A DNA stretch of 64,000 nt, from NCBI GenBank assembly GCA_963921195.1, contig OY992536.1:287327530-287391529 (forward strand), read 5' to 3'. The stretch's first letter is position 1, and the number at the start of each line of letters is the position of its first letter. This DNA comes from Pegoplata infirma. Lineage: Eukaryota > Arthropoda > Insecta > Diptera > Anthomyiidae. The notes beneath the pieces were generated by a model, which had not been told where the DNA came from, made no database searches, and was given only the letters and a program-made list of their open reading frames with translations. The position numbers and the translations under genes are program-made. This document shows, piece by piece, positions 48,208 through 59,640 of this stretch.

Positions 48208-49500
48208 GCAGAACAATTTTAATTAAGTGTAAAAGGTCGCCTCCCAGTCGCATTTTCGATGCTTAGAAGTATAATCATTTCAAATTCAACATAATGCTAA
48301 AAAACGCAATTTAAATTCAGAAAAGCTCAATTAAAGTTTAAAAAAAACTCAACTAAACTACTTAAATTACAAAAAAAGATTATGAATTTTAATTGTGCTT
48401 TTCAGGACTTTGAATAAAATTTAGCCGATTTTAAGTATGGCGTCTTCAATGAAGTTGTACTTTTCAAAATGAAATATGGACTTTCTGAATTCCAGATCGA
48501 CTTTTCTGAATATCCACGGTGATTTTCTAAGTTTCATTGGGCTATTATAAGCTTTAATTTAGCTTTTAAAAAATTTAAAAGGCATTGAATATTGGCTAAA
48601 ATTAGTTCAAAAATTTTTAAACAAAAAAACACATAGAAACTAATCCATTCACAAATATAATTTGTTTAGTGTATCACTGCCACTTTAAGCATCACTACAT
48701 AGTGAAAATACCGTAAATAGAGGAGTAGCAAAAATATTGAGTATGAAATTAAAAAAAAAAATCGAAAAAAGGGTAAAAAGCTATAAATTAACTTCAAGTG
48801 TCGATATTTGGCAGAATCTTTTTTTTTTTTTTTTTTAATGTAAGTAGTTGTAGCAGTAGTCGAATTCAGTAAACAATTTGGAGAGAGTTGGTTATCAGGA
48901 GAATGTGGATTTAGGTTTATTTTCCACATATACCGCCATCAAACCGTTATTATTATTTTTATTCCATCCGGAATTCAACAAAGTTTTACTATAATATGTA
49001 TAAAAGTGTATTCCAGCAGCATGCAAAAGTTTTGGCATGCAAACCAAGCGTAACTTCCTTTATTTTTACTCTAGAGGATTTTCTAACCACTTATTTTAAC
49101 GTAACGATATGAATGGTGGACGTATGTACTCCTTTCCTTTTCTTGTATTTTTTTGGCATCCGTATTATGGAAATAATGTGAAAAGAGTTGTACATTTTTC
49201 TAAACCATGCGTATGAATTATTCCATTTCTAAAATAAAATTCGTCTTGTATCAAATTCATTTTTAACAACATTTTTTTTTTTTTTAATTTATAACCTCCC
49301 ACTTGACCAACCCCAAATATGTTTGGAAGAAATACTTCGCATTACTTCTTCTGATGATATGGATATGAAAATATTTCTAAAAAAAAAATGTAAATATTTA
49401 TGGCAAAATAATCAACATAAATAAACATGCATCAACATGATTTTAATGATATGTCGATGTGTTTGTTTGAAAAGAGAAATATGAAAGACTACCATGTTGT
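48208..49500. other. AT-rich sequence with weak internal repeats
   Basis: Scattered 'ttcagaaaagctcaatt' and 'cttttctgaatt' motifs at 48300-48540 (shared with 45410-45530). Otherwise nothing recognised. Confidence 0.45.
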
Positions 49501-49507
49501 CATTTTT

Positions 49508-49565
49508 TATACCCTCCAATCACAATACGGAAATATACAAACTTTGTCATTGTTTTGTCACATTT
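49508..49565 (+). repeat. F2 repeat 5' fragment at the satellite border
   Basis: 'tataccctccaatcacaata' and 'aactttgtcattgttttg' match the start of F2 (31287); the satellite begins directly after it. Confidence 0.65.
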
Positions 49566-52500
49566 TTTCCTATAGACATATTTCCAGATTCTAAGACATT
49601 TTTCATAATTTTTTCTACGAAAAAAAAATTCTCAGATCCTGAGACATTTTTTCTACAAAAAAAAGTCTCAAATTCTGAGACATTTTTACTATAAAAAAGT
49701 TTCAGATTCTGAGACATTTTTTCTACCAATAAAAGTCTCAGATTCTGAAAAATTTTTTTTCTATAAAAAAAGTCTCAGATGCTGAAATTTTTTTCTATAA
49801 AAAAGTCACAGATTCTGAGACATTTTTTCTATAAAAAAGGTTCAGATTCTGGGACATTTTTTTTTATAAAAAAAGTATCAGATTCTAAAAAATTTTTCAA
49901 ATAGAAAAAGTTTCAGATTCAGAGACATTTTTTCTATAAAAAAGTCTCAGATTCTGAGAAATTTTTTCTATATAGAAAAAGTCTCATATTCTGATTCATT
50001 TGTTTTATAGGAAAAATGTCTCAGAATCTGAGACTTTTTCTATAGGAAAAATGTATCAGAATCTGAGACTTTTTCTATAGGAAAAATGTCTCAGTATCTG
50101 AGACTTTTTCTATAGGAAAAATGTCTCAGAATCTGAGACTTTTTCTATAGGAAAAATGTCTCAGAATCTGAGACTTTTTCTATAGGAAAAATGTCTCAGA
50201 ATCTATAGGAAAAATGTCTCAGAATCTGAGACTTTTTCTATAGGAAAAATGTCTCAGAATCTGAGACTTTTTCTATAGGAAAAATGTCTAATAATCTGAG
50301 ACTTTTTCTATAGGAAAAATGTCTCAGAATCTGAGACTTTTTCTATAGGAAAAATGTCTCAGAATCTGAGACTTTTTCTATAGGAAAAATGTCTCAGAAT
50401 CTGAGACTTTTTCTATAGGAAAAATGTCTCAGAATCTGAGACTTTTTCTATAGGAAAAATGTCTCAGAATCTGAGACTTTTTCTATAGGAAAAATGTCTC
50501 AGAATCTGAGACTTTCTGTATAGGAAAAATGTCTCAGAATCTGAGACTTTTTCTATAGGAAAAATGTCTCAGAATCTGAGACTTTTTCTATAGGAAAAAT
50601 GTCTCAGAATCTGAGACTTTTTCTATAGGAAAAATGTCTCAGAATCTGAGACTTTTTCTATAGGAAAAATGTCTCAGAATCTGAGACTTTTTCTATAGGA
50701 AAAATGTCTCAGAATCTGAGACTTTTTCTATAGGAAAAATGTCTCAGAATCTGAGACTTTTTCTATAGGAAAAATATCTCAGAATCTGAGACTTTTTCTA
50801 TAGGAAAAATGTCTCAGAATCTGAGACTTTTTCTATAGGAAAAATGTCTCAGAATCTGAGACTTTTTCTATAGGAAAAATGTCTCAGAATCTGAGACTTT
50901 TTCTATAGGAAAAATGTCTCAGAATCTGAGACTTTTTCTATAGGAAAAATGTCTCAGAATCTGAGACTTTTTCTATAGGAAAAATGTCTCAGAATCTGAG
51001 ACTTTTTCTATAGGAAAAATATCTCAGAATCTGAGACTTTTTCTATAGGAAAAATGTCTCAGAATCTGAGACTTTTTCTATAGGAAAAATGTCTCAGAAT
51101 CTGAGACTTTTTCTATAGGAAAAATGTCTCAGAATCTGAGACTTTTTCTATAGGAAAAATGTCTCAGAATCTGAGACTTTTTCTATAGGAAAAATATCTC
51201 AGAATCTGAGACTTTTTCTATAGGAAAAATGTCTCAGAATCTGAGACTTTTTCTATAGGAAAAATGTCTCAGAATCTGAGACTTTTTCTATAGGAAAAAT
51301 GTCTCAGAATCTGAGACTTTTTCTATAGGAAAAATGTCTCAGAATCTGAGACTTTTTCTATAGGAAAAATGTCTCAGATTCTGAGACTTTTTCTATAGGA
51401 AAAATGTCTCAGAATCTGAGACTTTTTCTATAGGAAAAATGTCTCAGAATCTGAGACTTTTTCTATAGGAAAAATGTCTCAGAATCTGAGACTTTTTTTT
51501 ATAGAAAAAATGTCTCAAAATCTGAGACTTTTTTTTTAGAAAAAGTGTCTCAGAATCTGTGACTTTTTGTTATAGAAAAAATGTCTCAGAATCTGTGACT
51601 TTTTGTTATAGAAAAAATGTCTCAGAATCTGAGACTTTTTTTATAGAAAAAATGTCTCAGATTCTGAGACATTTTTTATATAAAAGTCTCAGAATCTGAG
51701 ACTTTTTTTATAGAAAAAATGTCTCAGAATCTGAGACTTTTTTTATAGAAGAAATGTCTCAGAATCTGAGACTTTTTTTATAGAAAAAATGTCTCAGAAT
51801 CTGAGACTTTTTTAAAGAAAAAATGTCTCAGAATCTGAGACTTTTTTATAGAAAAAATGTCTCAGAATCTGAGACTTTTTTATAGAAAAAATGTCTCAGA
51901 ATCTGAGACTTTTTTATAGAAAAAATGTCTCAGAATCTGAGACTTTTTTTATAGAAAAAATGTCTCAGAATCTGAGACTTTTTTTATAGAAAAAATTTCT
52001 CAGAATCTGAGACTTTTTTTATAGAAAAAATGTCTCAGAATCTGAGACTTTTTTTTTATAGAAAAAATGTCTCAGAATCTGAGACTTTTTTTATAGAAAA
52101 AATGTCTCAGAATCTGAGACTTTTTTTATAGAAAAAATGTCTCAGAATCTGAGACTTTTTTTATAGAAAAAATGTCTCAGAATCTGAGACTTTTTTTATA
52201 GAAAAAATGTCTCAGAATCTGAGACTTTTTTTCGAAAAAATGTCTCAGAATCTGAGACTTTTTTTGTTAGAAAAAATGTCTCAGAATCTGAGACTTTTTA
52301 TAGCAAAAATTTCTCAGAATCTGAAACATTTTTTATAGAAAAAAGTCTCAGAATCTGAAACTTTTTTTTATAGAAAAAATGTCTCAGAATCTGAGTCTCA
52401 GATTCTTTCCTATCGAAAAAAAGTCAGATTCTGAGACATTTTTCGTATAGAAAAAGTCTCAGATTCTGGGACATTTTTCGTATAGAAAAAGTCTCAGGTT

Positions 52501-52577
52501 CCGAGACATTTTTCGTAAAGATAAATTCTTAGATTCGGAGACATTTTTGTATAGAAAAAGACTCAAATTCTGAGAAT
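49566..52577. repeat. Minisatellite of a self-complementary 35 bp unit
   Basis: The unit holds the palindrome 'gtctcagaatctgagac' (8 bp arms, 1 base centre) plus 'tttttctataggaaaaat', which is almost self-complementary too. In the core (about 50005-51490) spacing is exactly 35 bp for some 40 nearly identical units. 51490-52395 has about 27 shorter variants (33-34 bp, 'ttttttatagaaaaaat'). The outer left (49566-49995) and outer right (52400-52577) parts are degenerate and read in the opposite orientation. No coding content. Confidence 0.97.
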
Positions 52578-54550
52578 TCCTGTCCCGTGATATCCTGGAA
52601 CGGGAATTCTCGGGAAAAAACCCTACCTCTAACCCAATGTCATATTTAACCATTTTTTTGTACTTTGTTTAAAACTAACGGTATTTTACTGAAGTGTTAT
52701 TTAAACTCGACTTAGCCAACCATTAGACAATACGATTTTGTGTCTGTGTATGCGCTTTTTGGTTGAATAACGCCCATTATATGGCCATGACGTTTATTTC
52801 TACGCTAATAATCCGCTATAAAGGGTTCAAAAAAGTATCTTTAGAGGTTTAAAAACATCCTTCCATAAAAATTATAATAATATTTTGTTGATCTGCTTCT
52901 GTTCTACCCTTTTGAAATTTAGATTTCCTAATATCAAAAGTCCATATACATATACTCTCCATGAGCCTGTATCTGTTTTTTTTTTCGCAATGGGATACGT
53001 GTCTTTGCAATTTGTGTACAGGATATGTTCTAGCATATATTATGGAGATTTTTTCTTATTTATACCAATATGAGCAAAAAAAAAAGAAAAACCAAAAAAT
53101 ATTGTATATTTTCAATTGATATGTATCCTGTTTATAAAAAAAAAAAACAGAAAAAAAGGATTTACAAACAGTGGTACGTGCTTATTGTATTGCTTAGGGG
53201 TGGGAGAGGGGGGTTTTGGGTTAAGAAGAAGGTGGTTTCCTTTTTTTCCAATTTCTTATTTGAATTTTTCTTTTTCTTTCTCATCTTGTTTTGTATACTT
53301 TGGCACTTGCAGTGATTTATGGTTTTTTACAATTTTGGACGATGGGATTCCTTTTTTTTTGGTTCATTTTGCATTATTTCCCTCAATATTTTTGTTGTTT
53401 GTGTGATACTATGATAATGGAATTAAATGTTATCCAACATTATTTTAATGTGTTTGTATTGGAAAGGAAATTGTTTTGTGTGTAAAAAGTGTGCGTAAAA
53501 GTAAAAAGATTTAAAACTTTTTTCTGTTTTCCTTAAAAAATAATTGAGTAGAGTAGAAAAAAAAATATGATTATAAGATTGGAACAAGAAAAAAACCTAA
53601 AAAAAAATAATGGATTGATTTTAAAAAACCACACGATTGAGCATTTAAAGAGATTTACTTAAAAAAAATTGACTTCAGGGCTGAAGTTTAGTTTGAAAAG
53701 AAAAAAAAAATAAAAAGTGGGCCATCTTCTCAATGATGGGAAAGACCTTAAAGAGCTGAAATGAATGAACCAGTTCAAATCGTTCAGTTAAGTGATTCGT
53801 TCAATTGCACTAGTTCATTCATGAACAGCACACCTTTCGAGATATTCGCATTTGAAAATATAAACGCGATAACTACCCTGTAGATAAAGTTACCGGACAT
53901 TGATAGGTCACATGGCATGTCGCACGGACCCAAATGACGTATCACAAACTTGGCACCTTTCATATAAAACCAATTTTGTCAGAAAATGTTCTGTCTATGG
54001 GTACATCACTTGTGACATGTCATTGGATCTCTCCCTTAGAAACACAAGCCATGGCGGTTCAATAATGATATGTCACAGAAGATATAACATGGGTTGTGAC
54101 TAGGGTTGACAGATACTAGACGTATCTGGAAACCTGAACTGGACACATATAAATTTATAAGACAACTTAAAACAAGGAAACCGATTTTCTTATGTGAAAA
54201 AATGTATCATGAACTACCACTTGTGATATGTTACTTAACTAGTCCTTTAAGAACATAACTCGTTCCGGTTTCTGTGTACGGGAATTTTTAAAACTTTGTA
54301 AGAAAATTTGTCAAAAAACTGTTTCCTTAAAGCATTATTAATTAATTTTTTTACTCCCAAACACCAAAAATTGTTTCAGAACTAAAAAAAACAGAATAAT
54401 TTTTATCCTTAAAGTTTTTAATGGCATTTTTTACTTCAAAACGCAAAATAAATTTGCCAAAAACCACTATGATACCATCCAGTGAGTCTTGAATGAGGGG
54501 CATTTTGGGTAGTGGAGCCTCTATAAATTTTAACACAGATGGATTGAAGC
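52578..54550. other. AT-rich sequence, mostly unclassified
   Basis: Includes the inverted 'gaattcctgtcccg'/'cgggaattctcggg' at 52575-52617, which looks like a hAT-type terminus relic. The remainder to 53755 and from 53825 on shows no recognised feature. The open frames at 53070-53485 are chance translations of T- and A-rich DNA. Confidence 0.45.
53761..53822. repeat. Imperfect 62 bp hairpin (ATGAATGAAC...GTTCATTCAT)
   Basis: Arms 'atgaatgaaccagttcaaat' and 'ttgcactagttcattcat' pair with a few mismatches. Possibly a minimal foldback or a transposon end remnant. Confidence 0.55.
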
Positions 54551-54552
54551 TA

Positions 54553-55069
54553 CACTAAAAAAAAAACCTTGTCAAATTACCAGAAAAAGTGTCGTTATCC
54601 CATTTTACCAATATTTGATAGTTTCCTTGTTTTATAACAAAAAATTTTCGAACGAAATTTAAATTTTTTTGTAATTTTACAGTTTTTTTTTCAATCTTAC
54701 AAATTTCCTAGGTTTCTACAAAAAAATCTAGTAAATTCACGAGAATTCATACTTAGTTTTATTTCGACAAAAAAAGTTGTAAATTTATTAGCAAAAATCT
54801 TGTAAAATTTCAAAAAAGCTCGTAATTTCACTAGGAATTCTCGTAAAATAGGAGGTAGCCAAAAATCGAATAAAGCCACGAAATCTCCCTGTAAGTTTTA
54901 TCGCGCCAAAAAATAGTAAATTTACAATTTAATTGATAAAAAATCTTGTAAAATAACTAAATTATTGATAAAAAGCTTGTAAAATAACAAGGAATTCTTG
55001 TTAAACAGGAGGAAGCAAAAAAAAAAGTTACAAACTTTTCTTGTCATTTTACAAGTTTTTTTTTTAGTG
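54553..55069. mobile_element. 'ATTTACAAG' TA-MITE (copy a6, complete)
   Basis: Ends 'cactaaaaaaaaaaccttg' and 'acaagttttttttttagtg', TA at 54551-54552 and 55070-55071. 517 bp. Cleanest copy, and a good reference for the family. Confidence 0.93.
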
Positions 55070-55221
55070 TACACGAACAATTGGCCTTCGGAGTCTATTC
55101 GAAAGAGCTGAGGTTGACCCTGGCTCGAAGATTGCTAGATCATTGCAGTGTGTATTAGGCAGAGATGCTGACAATAAAGGAAGTGGCTGACATCTATTTC
55201 GACAGTCAAACCGCGTTTTAG

Positions 55222-55583
55222 TTAAGTAGTAGTAAAAGGAGAATTCTGAACCAACTGAGCAGCAGCAGAGGGCAGATGGGCAGATCTCCGGGCAGATCTC
55301 CGGGCAGAGTATGGTCAGAGTTCCGGGCAGAGGAGCAGCAGAGCTCCGAGTAGAGGATGGTCAGAGCCCTGCTGCTCGTAGGCCCCGAGCTCTGCTGCTA
55401 CTCTGCCCGGAGCTCTGCCTATCAACTGTTCGGATGTCTGCCCATACTCTGCCCGTAGCTCTGTCAATACTCTGCCCGGAGCACTGCTGCTCCTCTGCCC
55501 TGAGCTCTGCTGACCCTTTGCCCGGATATCTGCTGCTCCTCTGCTTCTGCTCAGTTGGTCGAGAACTCTCCTATTACTGCTAC
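55222..55583. repeat. GC-rich inverted array of GAGCAGCAGAGCTCCGGGC units
   Basis: A block far richer in G+C than its surroundings. Left: 'aaccaactgagcagcagcag' then repeats of 'ctccgggcagag'. Right: the complementary repeats 'ctctgcccggagctctgctg' and 'ctgctcagttggt'. The two outer flanks pair ('agtagtagtaaaaggagaa' with 'ttctcctattactgctact' variants). The 91-codon frame at 55311-55586 is a translation of the array, not a gene. Confidence 0.8.
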
Positions 55584-55586
55584 TAA

Positions 55587-56720
55587 AGGTGGCTTCAGAC
55601 TATAATATTTGTAATAATATCTGTCAAAATTTTTTGTAAAATCTATAAAATAGTATGGTGTAAACACAAATCGGTATAAAACCAAGAGAAATTCGGATTG
55701 AAAAATGACTAGCGGATTCGTATTCTCATTTTCAGAAATTTCTCTAAAAATTATTTGTTTTGATAATATTTAGGATGTGATGGTGTAAATACGCAAAGGA
55801 TTTTTCAAAAGATTTTTTGACAAGCGGAGAAAATTTCATATTATTTAAGATACGTATTTTCTTACGACTCAGTATTATAGTCTGAAAAAAATCTTTTAAA
55901 AAATCCTTTGCGTATTTACACCATCACATCTATCAAAATAAATACAACTCTGATCTTATGAAAAGCGTACATATACGTTTTCTCATTTTAAGAGAAATTT
56001 CTAAAAATGAGAATACGTACACTCAAAAAATTATGTTATTAAAATCAACTGAAAATGTCAGTTAAAATAACTACTTTGTAAGTTGTTTTGGGGTCAACTA
56101 CTTTTTCAGTTAAATCAACTAACAATGTTACTTATTTTAACTGACAAAAAACAACTGACTTATGTAGTAAAAATTACTAACATTTGTAGTCAAAACAACT
56201 AATATATAGTAAAAATAAAATAAACAATATATAATTTTTTTTCAAAAAATTTTTCAGAAAAAAATTGAAGACCAAATTTTTTCAAAGTTTTTTTTTTTAA
56301 AAAAAGTTGTGAGAAATAAAAAAAAAAACGAAAATTTATTTATTTTTTTTGGAAAAACTTTGAAAATTTTTCAGAGATAAAAAAATAAAATTAACTACTT
56401 TAAATAACTGTTACTACATTACAGTACTTTTTTTGTTAGTTATTCAAAAAAACGACTCAAAATAACTAACAGAAATAGTTGTTTGATATTTTTCATACAA
56501 AAATAACTGAATTTGTAGTTAAAAACAACTTACTACTGTAAAATATACAAACAACTAACATGTAGTAACTTACATAATTTTCTGAGAGTACCCGCTTGTC
56601 ATTTTTCAATCCGTATTTCTCTTGGTTTTATACCGATTTGTGTTTACACCATACTATTTTATAGGTTTTACACAAAATTTTGACAGATATTATTACAAAT
56701 ATTATAGTCTGAAGCCACCT
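55587..56720. mobile_element. Foldback element with ~135 bp TIRs and TAA target duplication, with nested MITE
   Basis: Ends 'aggtggcttcagactataat' and its complement are near-identical for about 135 bp; TAA at 55584-55586 and 56721-56723. A second, inner inverted pair includes 'aatacgcaaaggattttt' at about 55790 and its complement at about 55905. A TA-MITE (56020-56588) is inserted near the right arm. TAA duplication suits PIF/Harbinger-type non-autonomous elements. Confidence 0.9.
56020..56588. mobile_element. TA-MITE, CACTCAAAAAATTATG termini, AACTAA-rich interior
   Basis: Termini 'cactcaaaaaattatg' and 'cataattttctgagag' with TA at 56018-56019 and 56589-56590. The interior repeats 'caactaac' and 'gtagt' motifs on both strands. 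The termini match the c1/c2 family but the interior does not. Confidence 0.88.
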
Positions 56721-56794
56721 TAAGTTTTTGGAGTTAATGTTTCTGAAAATAAGATTTGCTCTTACATGCCGCACGTCTTTAAATAAAATAACCA

Positions 56795-57185
56795 AGCTGT
56801 TTCACATACGACTCATATGGGTCCCAGGGCACGAAGGCATTCCAGAGAATTGCAAAGCGATGAGCTTGCAAGACTGAGAACGGAAAATGCCTCCAGAAAC
56901 TTCCAAGACAAATCTATGGTTTGCGCTGCAACTGAGACTAATCAGAGATGGGCACATGGATTGTCGTGTGAGACTACTCGACATATTTGGCATTCTGCTA
57001 ATGAAAAGCCGATAAGATGATCTGCTATCGCTTCGAAGAGGAGAAATTTCGACGGTGGTTGCTGTAATTACCGGACACTGCCTAATAGGAATGCACGCTG
57101 AGCGGTTAAATGTGCCGTGAAATGACTTTTGCAGGAGTTGTATGGATGAGAAGGAGATCAAGCGTCAGCAGAAACTTATAACCAA
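56795..57185 (+). pseudogene. Second non-LTR retrotransposon: RNase H end and C-terminal tail
   Basis: 'IRLIWVPGHEGIPENCKA' (about 56808-56860), then in another frame 'DELARL', a spacer, and 'TGHCLIGMHAERLN' and 'DFCRSCMDEKEI' (about 57070-57160). This is the last RNase H motif plus the Cys tail of an I/R1-like ORF2. At least two frameshifts and stops. Different from the LOA-like copies upstream. Confidence 0.75.
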
Positions 57186-57292
57186 ACCTGGAACATTTTT
57201 CAAAAAGCCCTCTAACTGGAGTATGGGGGTATGCTTACTTTGCCATTACGTGTGTAACGCATCGAAATATGGGTCAAAGACCCCATAAAGTA

Positions 57293-57768
57293 CACTCTAA
57301 AAAACGCATGTAAACTTACTATTATAAATTGGGTAAATTTTATGTGTTAATATAAACACTAAATGCGTATAATAAATTCAAACCAATTAAACATAGCAAA
57401 TTAAAAATATTATCCGTTAATTCAAATATTTTACACACAAATGCGTAAATAAAATTGTCGAACAACATACATACACACATGTTAAATAACTAAAACGCCA
57501 GATAAAAGTATAAGCTTCCGTAGCGTAGTGGTTAAGAAGTGTACTTTCAAATCAGAAGGTCGCGAGTTCGATGCTGGCTGGCGCCGCATGTTTTTTTTTT
57601 TTTTTTTTTTTTTATATTTATATTTTATTCACCTCTTTTTTATTTAAATTGACCACATGTGGTCAATTTGTTCAATTTACACATTCAGAGTAAAATTACC
57701 CAATTTATAGTAGGAGTCCAGTTTCCTACTATAAATTGGGTAAATTTCAACAAATTTTGATTAGAGTG
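57293..57768. mobile_element. TA-MITE, CACTCTAA termini, with embedded tRNA-like module
   Basis: Ends 'cactctaaaaaacgcatg' and 'ttgattagagtg'; TA at 57291-57292 and 57769-57770. 476 bp. The motif 'tataaattgggtaaattt' occurs near both ends in the same orientation, and a perfect ~20 bp hairpin 'acccaatttatagtagga' lies at 57696-57743. The tRNA-like segment is at 57513-57590. Confidence 0.9.
57513..57613 (+). ncRNA. tRNA-like module with T-run, inside the CACTCTAA MITE
   Basis: A box 'tagcgtagtgg' (full match) and B box 'gagttcgatgc' (matches GWTCRANNC) about 40 bases apart, then a T-run at 57591-57613 that would stop Pol III. T-stem pairing is poor and the acceptor strands do not pair, so this is a SINE head or a captured tRNA relic rather than a tRNA gene. 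Confidence 0.65.
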
Positions 57769-58258
57769 TATGTCGGTTTTAAGGCTTTCTATGAATGTCC
57801 GTCAGTATCTAAATAACACTATGCAGCCCAAAATAAAAGAGCTTACCTCCTGAAATTTAACAAGAATATTTCTTGTTGTATTGTGCTGGTTAAGTTCAAA
57901 GATTGACCAAATCAGACATGGGGGGGGGGAATTCTACCCTTTAAGAACTACATGTTACATTTTTTTTTAGCAAATAAGACAGTTTAATATCAGAAGAAAT
58001 TTATGCAGTTGAACTCAGGGGATTAGAAAATTACATTTATTTTAGCCCGCCCCCTTTTGTGGGTGTGGATAGAAAAAATTATTTAAATTATGATAAAATT
58101 GTATTAATCAAATTCAAAGAGTAACGGTGTCACCTGAAGTCCCCAGAAAACCCCAGCACCTTTCAAATTTTTTTTTTCAAATTTTGTATTTTTTTTATTT
58201 ACGTTTTAGAGGGTATGCAAGATTTGGCACAGCCGTATTAAACACTATCACTTGTTTT

Positions 58259-59640
58259 TATATAATTTTTGACGTCATTATTTGTAATAATTTATCCTAA
58301 CCAAATAAAAAAAAAAAACTTTTGAATAATTTTCACATAAAAAGCTAAGATCTTAATTAACAAATCGACAAAACTGATTTCGCCTACCCTCCTCGACTAA
58401 CTACCCCAATAACTACTTACCAAAAAATAAGAGAAAAAACTGTCCTCTATTTAAAAGATGAAATAACCAGCAAGTAGAGATGAAGCAAGAAAAAAATCAA
58501 CATAACATCAAAACTTCATCAAAAGCTCATTAACATCACACTCAATTTAAATGTAACGTTCGAATGGACAAACGACATTAAAGATACAATTCCAGCAGCA
58601 CACCAACACACTCTATTCTACACCTAACAACTACTTAACAATATTCATTGTACATTGATAGGTATGTAAAAATACGAGGAGTATGTGAGAATTTTGTTTA
58701 GAACACGTTTTTGTAGATACCGCCTTTGTGTTGGCACCGTTGGACATTAGACGCTATCAAATTGAAATAAATATCACTGGCAGATTGTATGCGAAATATT
58801 TAAATTGTTGCCAAATTGTTGGTCATCGTTTTTTCCTATTTTTCCCATTTGTGAATACGTTGTTTTTTCATTCGCTCCTAAAGGTATGCTTTAAAATTTT
58901 ACATAAAAACAGAGTGAATCAAAGATATCTAAAATCTTGATGTGATTTAGATCTTTTAAGTGTACTTGTTTTGTACAATAAATACTAAACCAAGTAATTA
59001 AAATACACAACTAATAATAAAATTCGGTCATTTAGACGGTTTTTCGAAGACAATTCGTTTTCTTCGAATTGTCCAATTTTTGTAAATTAATTGAGATTTT
59101 GTTGTCACAACCGAAAACTTCAATCGATGCATGTGAATCAATTGTATAACCTTGAATACGGTTTTTGACAAATTAAATTATTTGTAACCAACGACCCTCG
59201 TATATTGACCGTACAATATGAATTTGATTTTGCTATATTCTTAAGCTTCATTTTAATGTGATTTTATATTTTCATTCCGCACAACCAATATTAACGATAT
59301 ATTTTTTTGTGACCACATCTTCTTCATTAGTTTATTTTCTCTGTTTTTTTTTATATAATATATTTTGGGGTAATCAGCGACTGTCATGATAATCAGGCAG
59401 CTAAAAGTTGACTGTGGCAACGCTTAATTGTGTGCAGAGACCAGAGACCAAATATAATTTTTGTATGTTTTTTATTTAATTTGTTGGTATGGTTTGAATT
59501 GGTCTTCTAGCAACTATCAGCCATGGCCAGCACCAAAAGCATTAACACTAATGCACTATGGGGCAACAATTTTTTTTTTCAATTTTTCTTAATCAAATTA
59601 TCAGAGTTTATTTCATAATTCCGATTATCTCAATGGTAAT
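58259..59640. other. Unclassified AT-rich sequence
   Basis: No repeat boundaries or coding domains recognised. Confidence 0.45.

Larger units (their letters stand above)
57215..58258 (+). mobile_element. F2 short dispersed repeat split by a MITE
   Basis: Left part 'gggggtatgcttactttgcc' then 'gtgtgtaacgcatcgaaata' and 'gaccccataaag'. After the MITE the F2 order resumes with 'gaatgtccgtcagtatct' and ends near 'tatcacttgttttta'. Matches 31287-31860 at lower identity. Confidence 0.7.

Noticed and set aside
49494..49729. Open frames in both strands of the satellite border
   Set aside because: Explained by the palindromic repeat unit.
49566..52577. CRISPR-like array (regular 35 bp period)
   Set aside because: No distinct spacers: the whole period is repeated, and the host is clearly an insect.
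53070..53485. Overlapping open frames of 62-96 codons
   Set aside because: T- and A-rich low-complexity translation, no domain.
55311..55586. 91-codon frame in GC-rich DNA
   Set aside because: Translation of an inverted repeat array; the repeats, not coding constraint, explain the openness.
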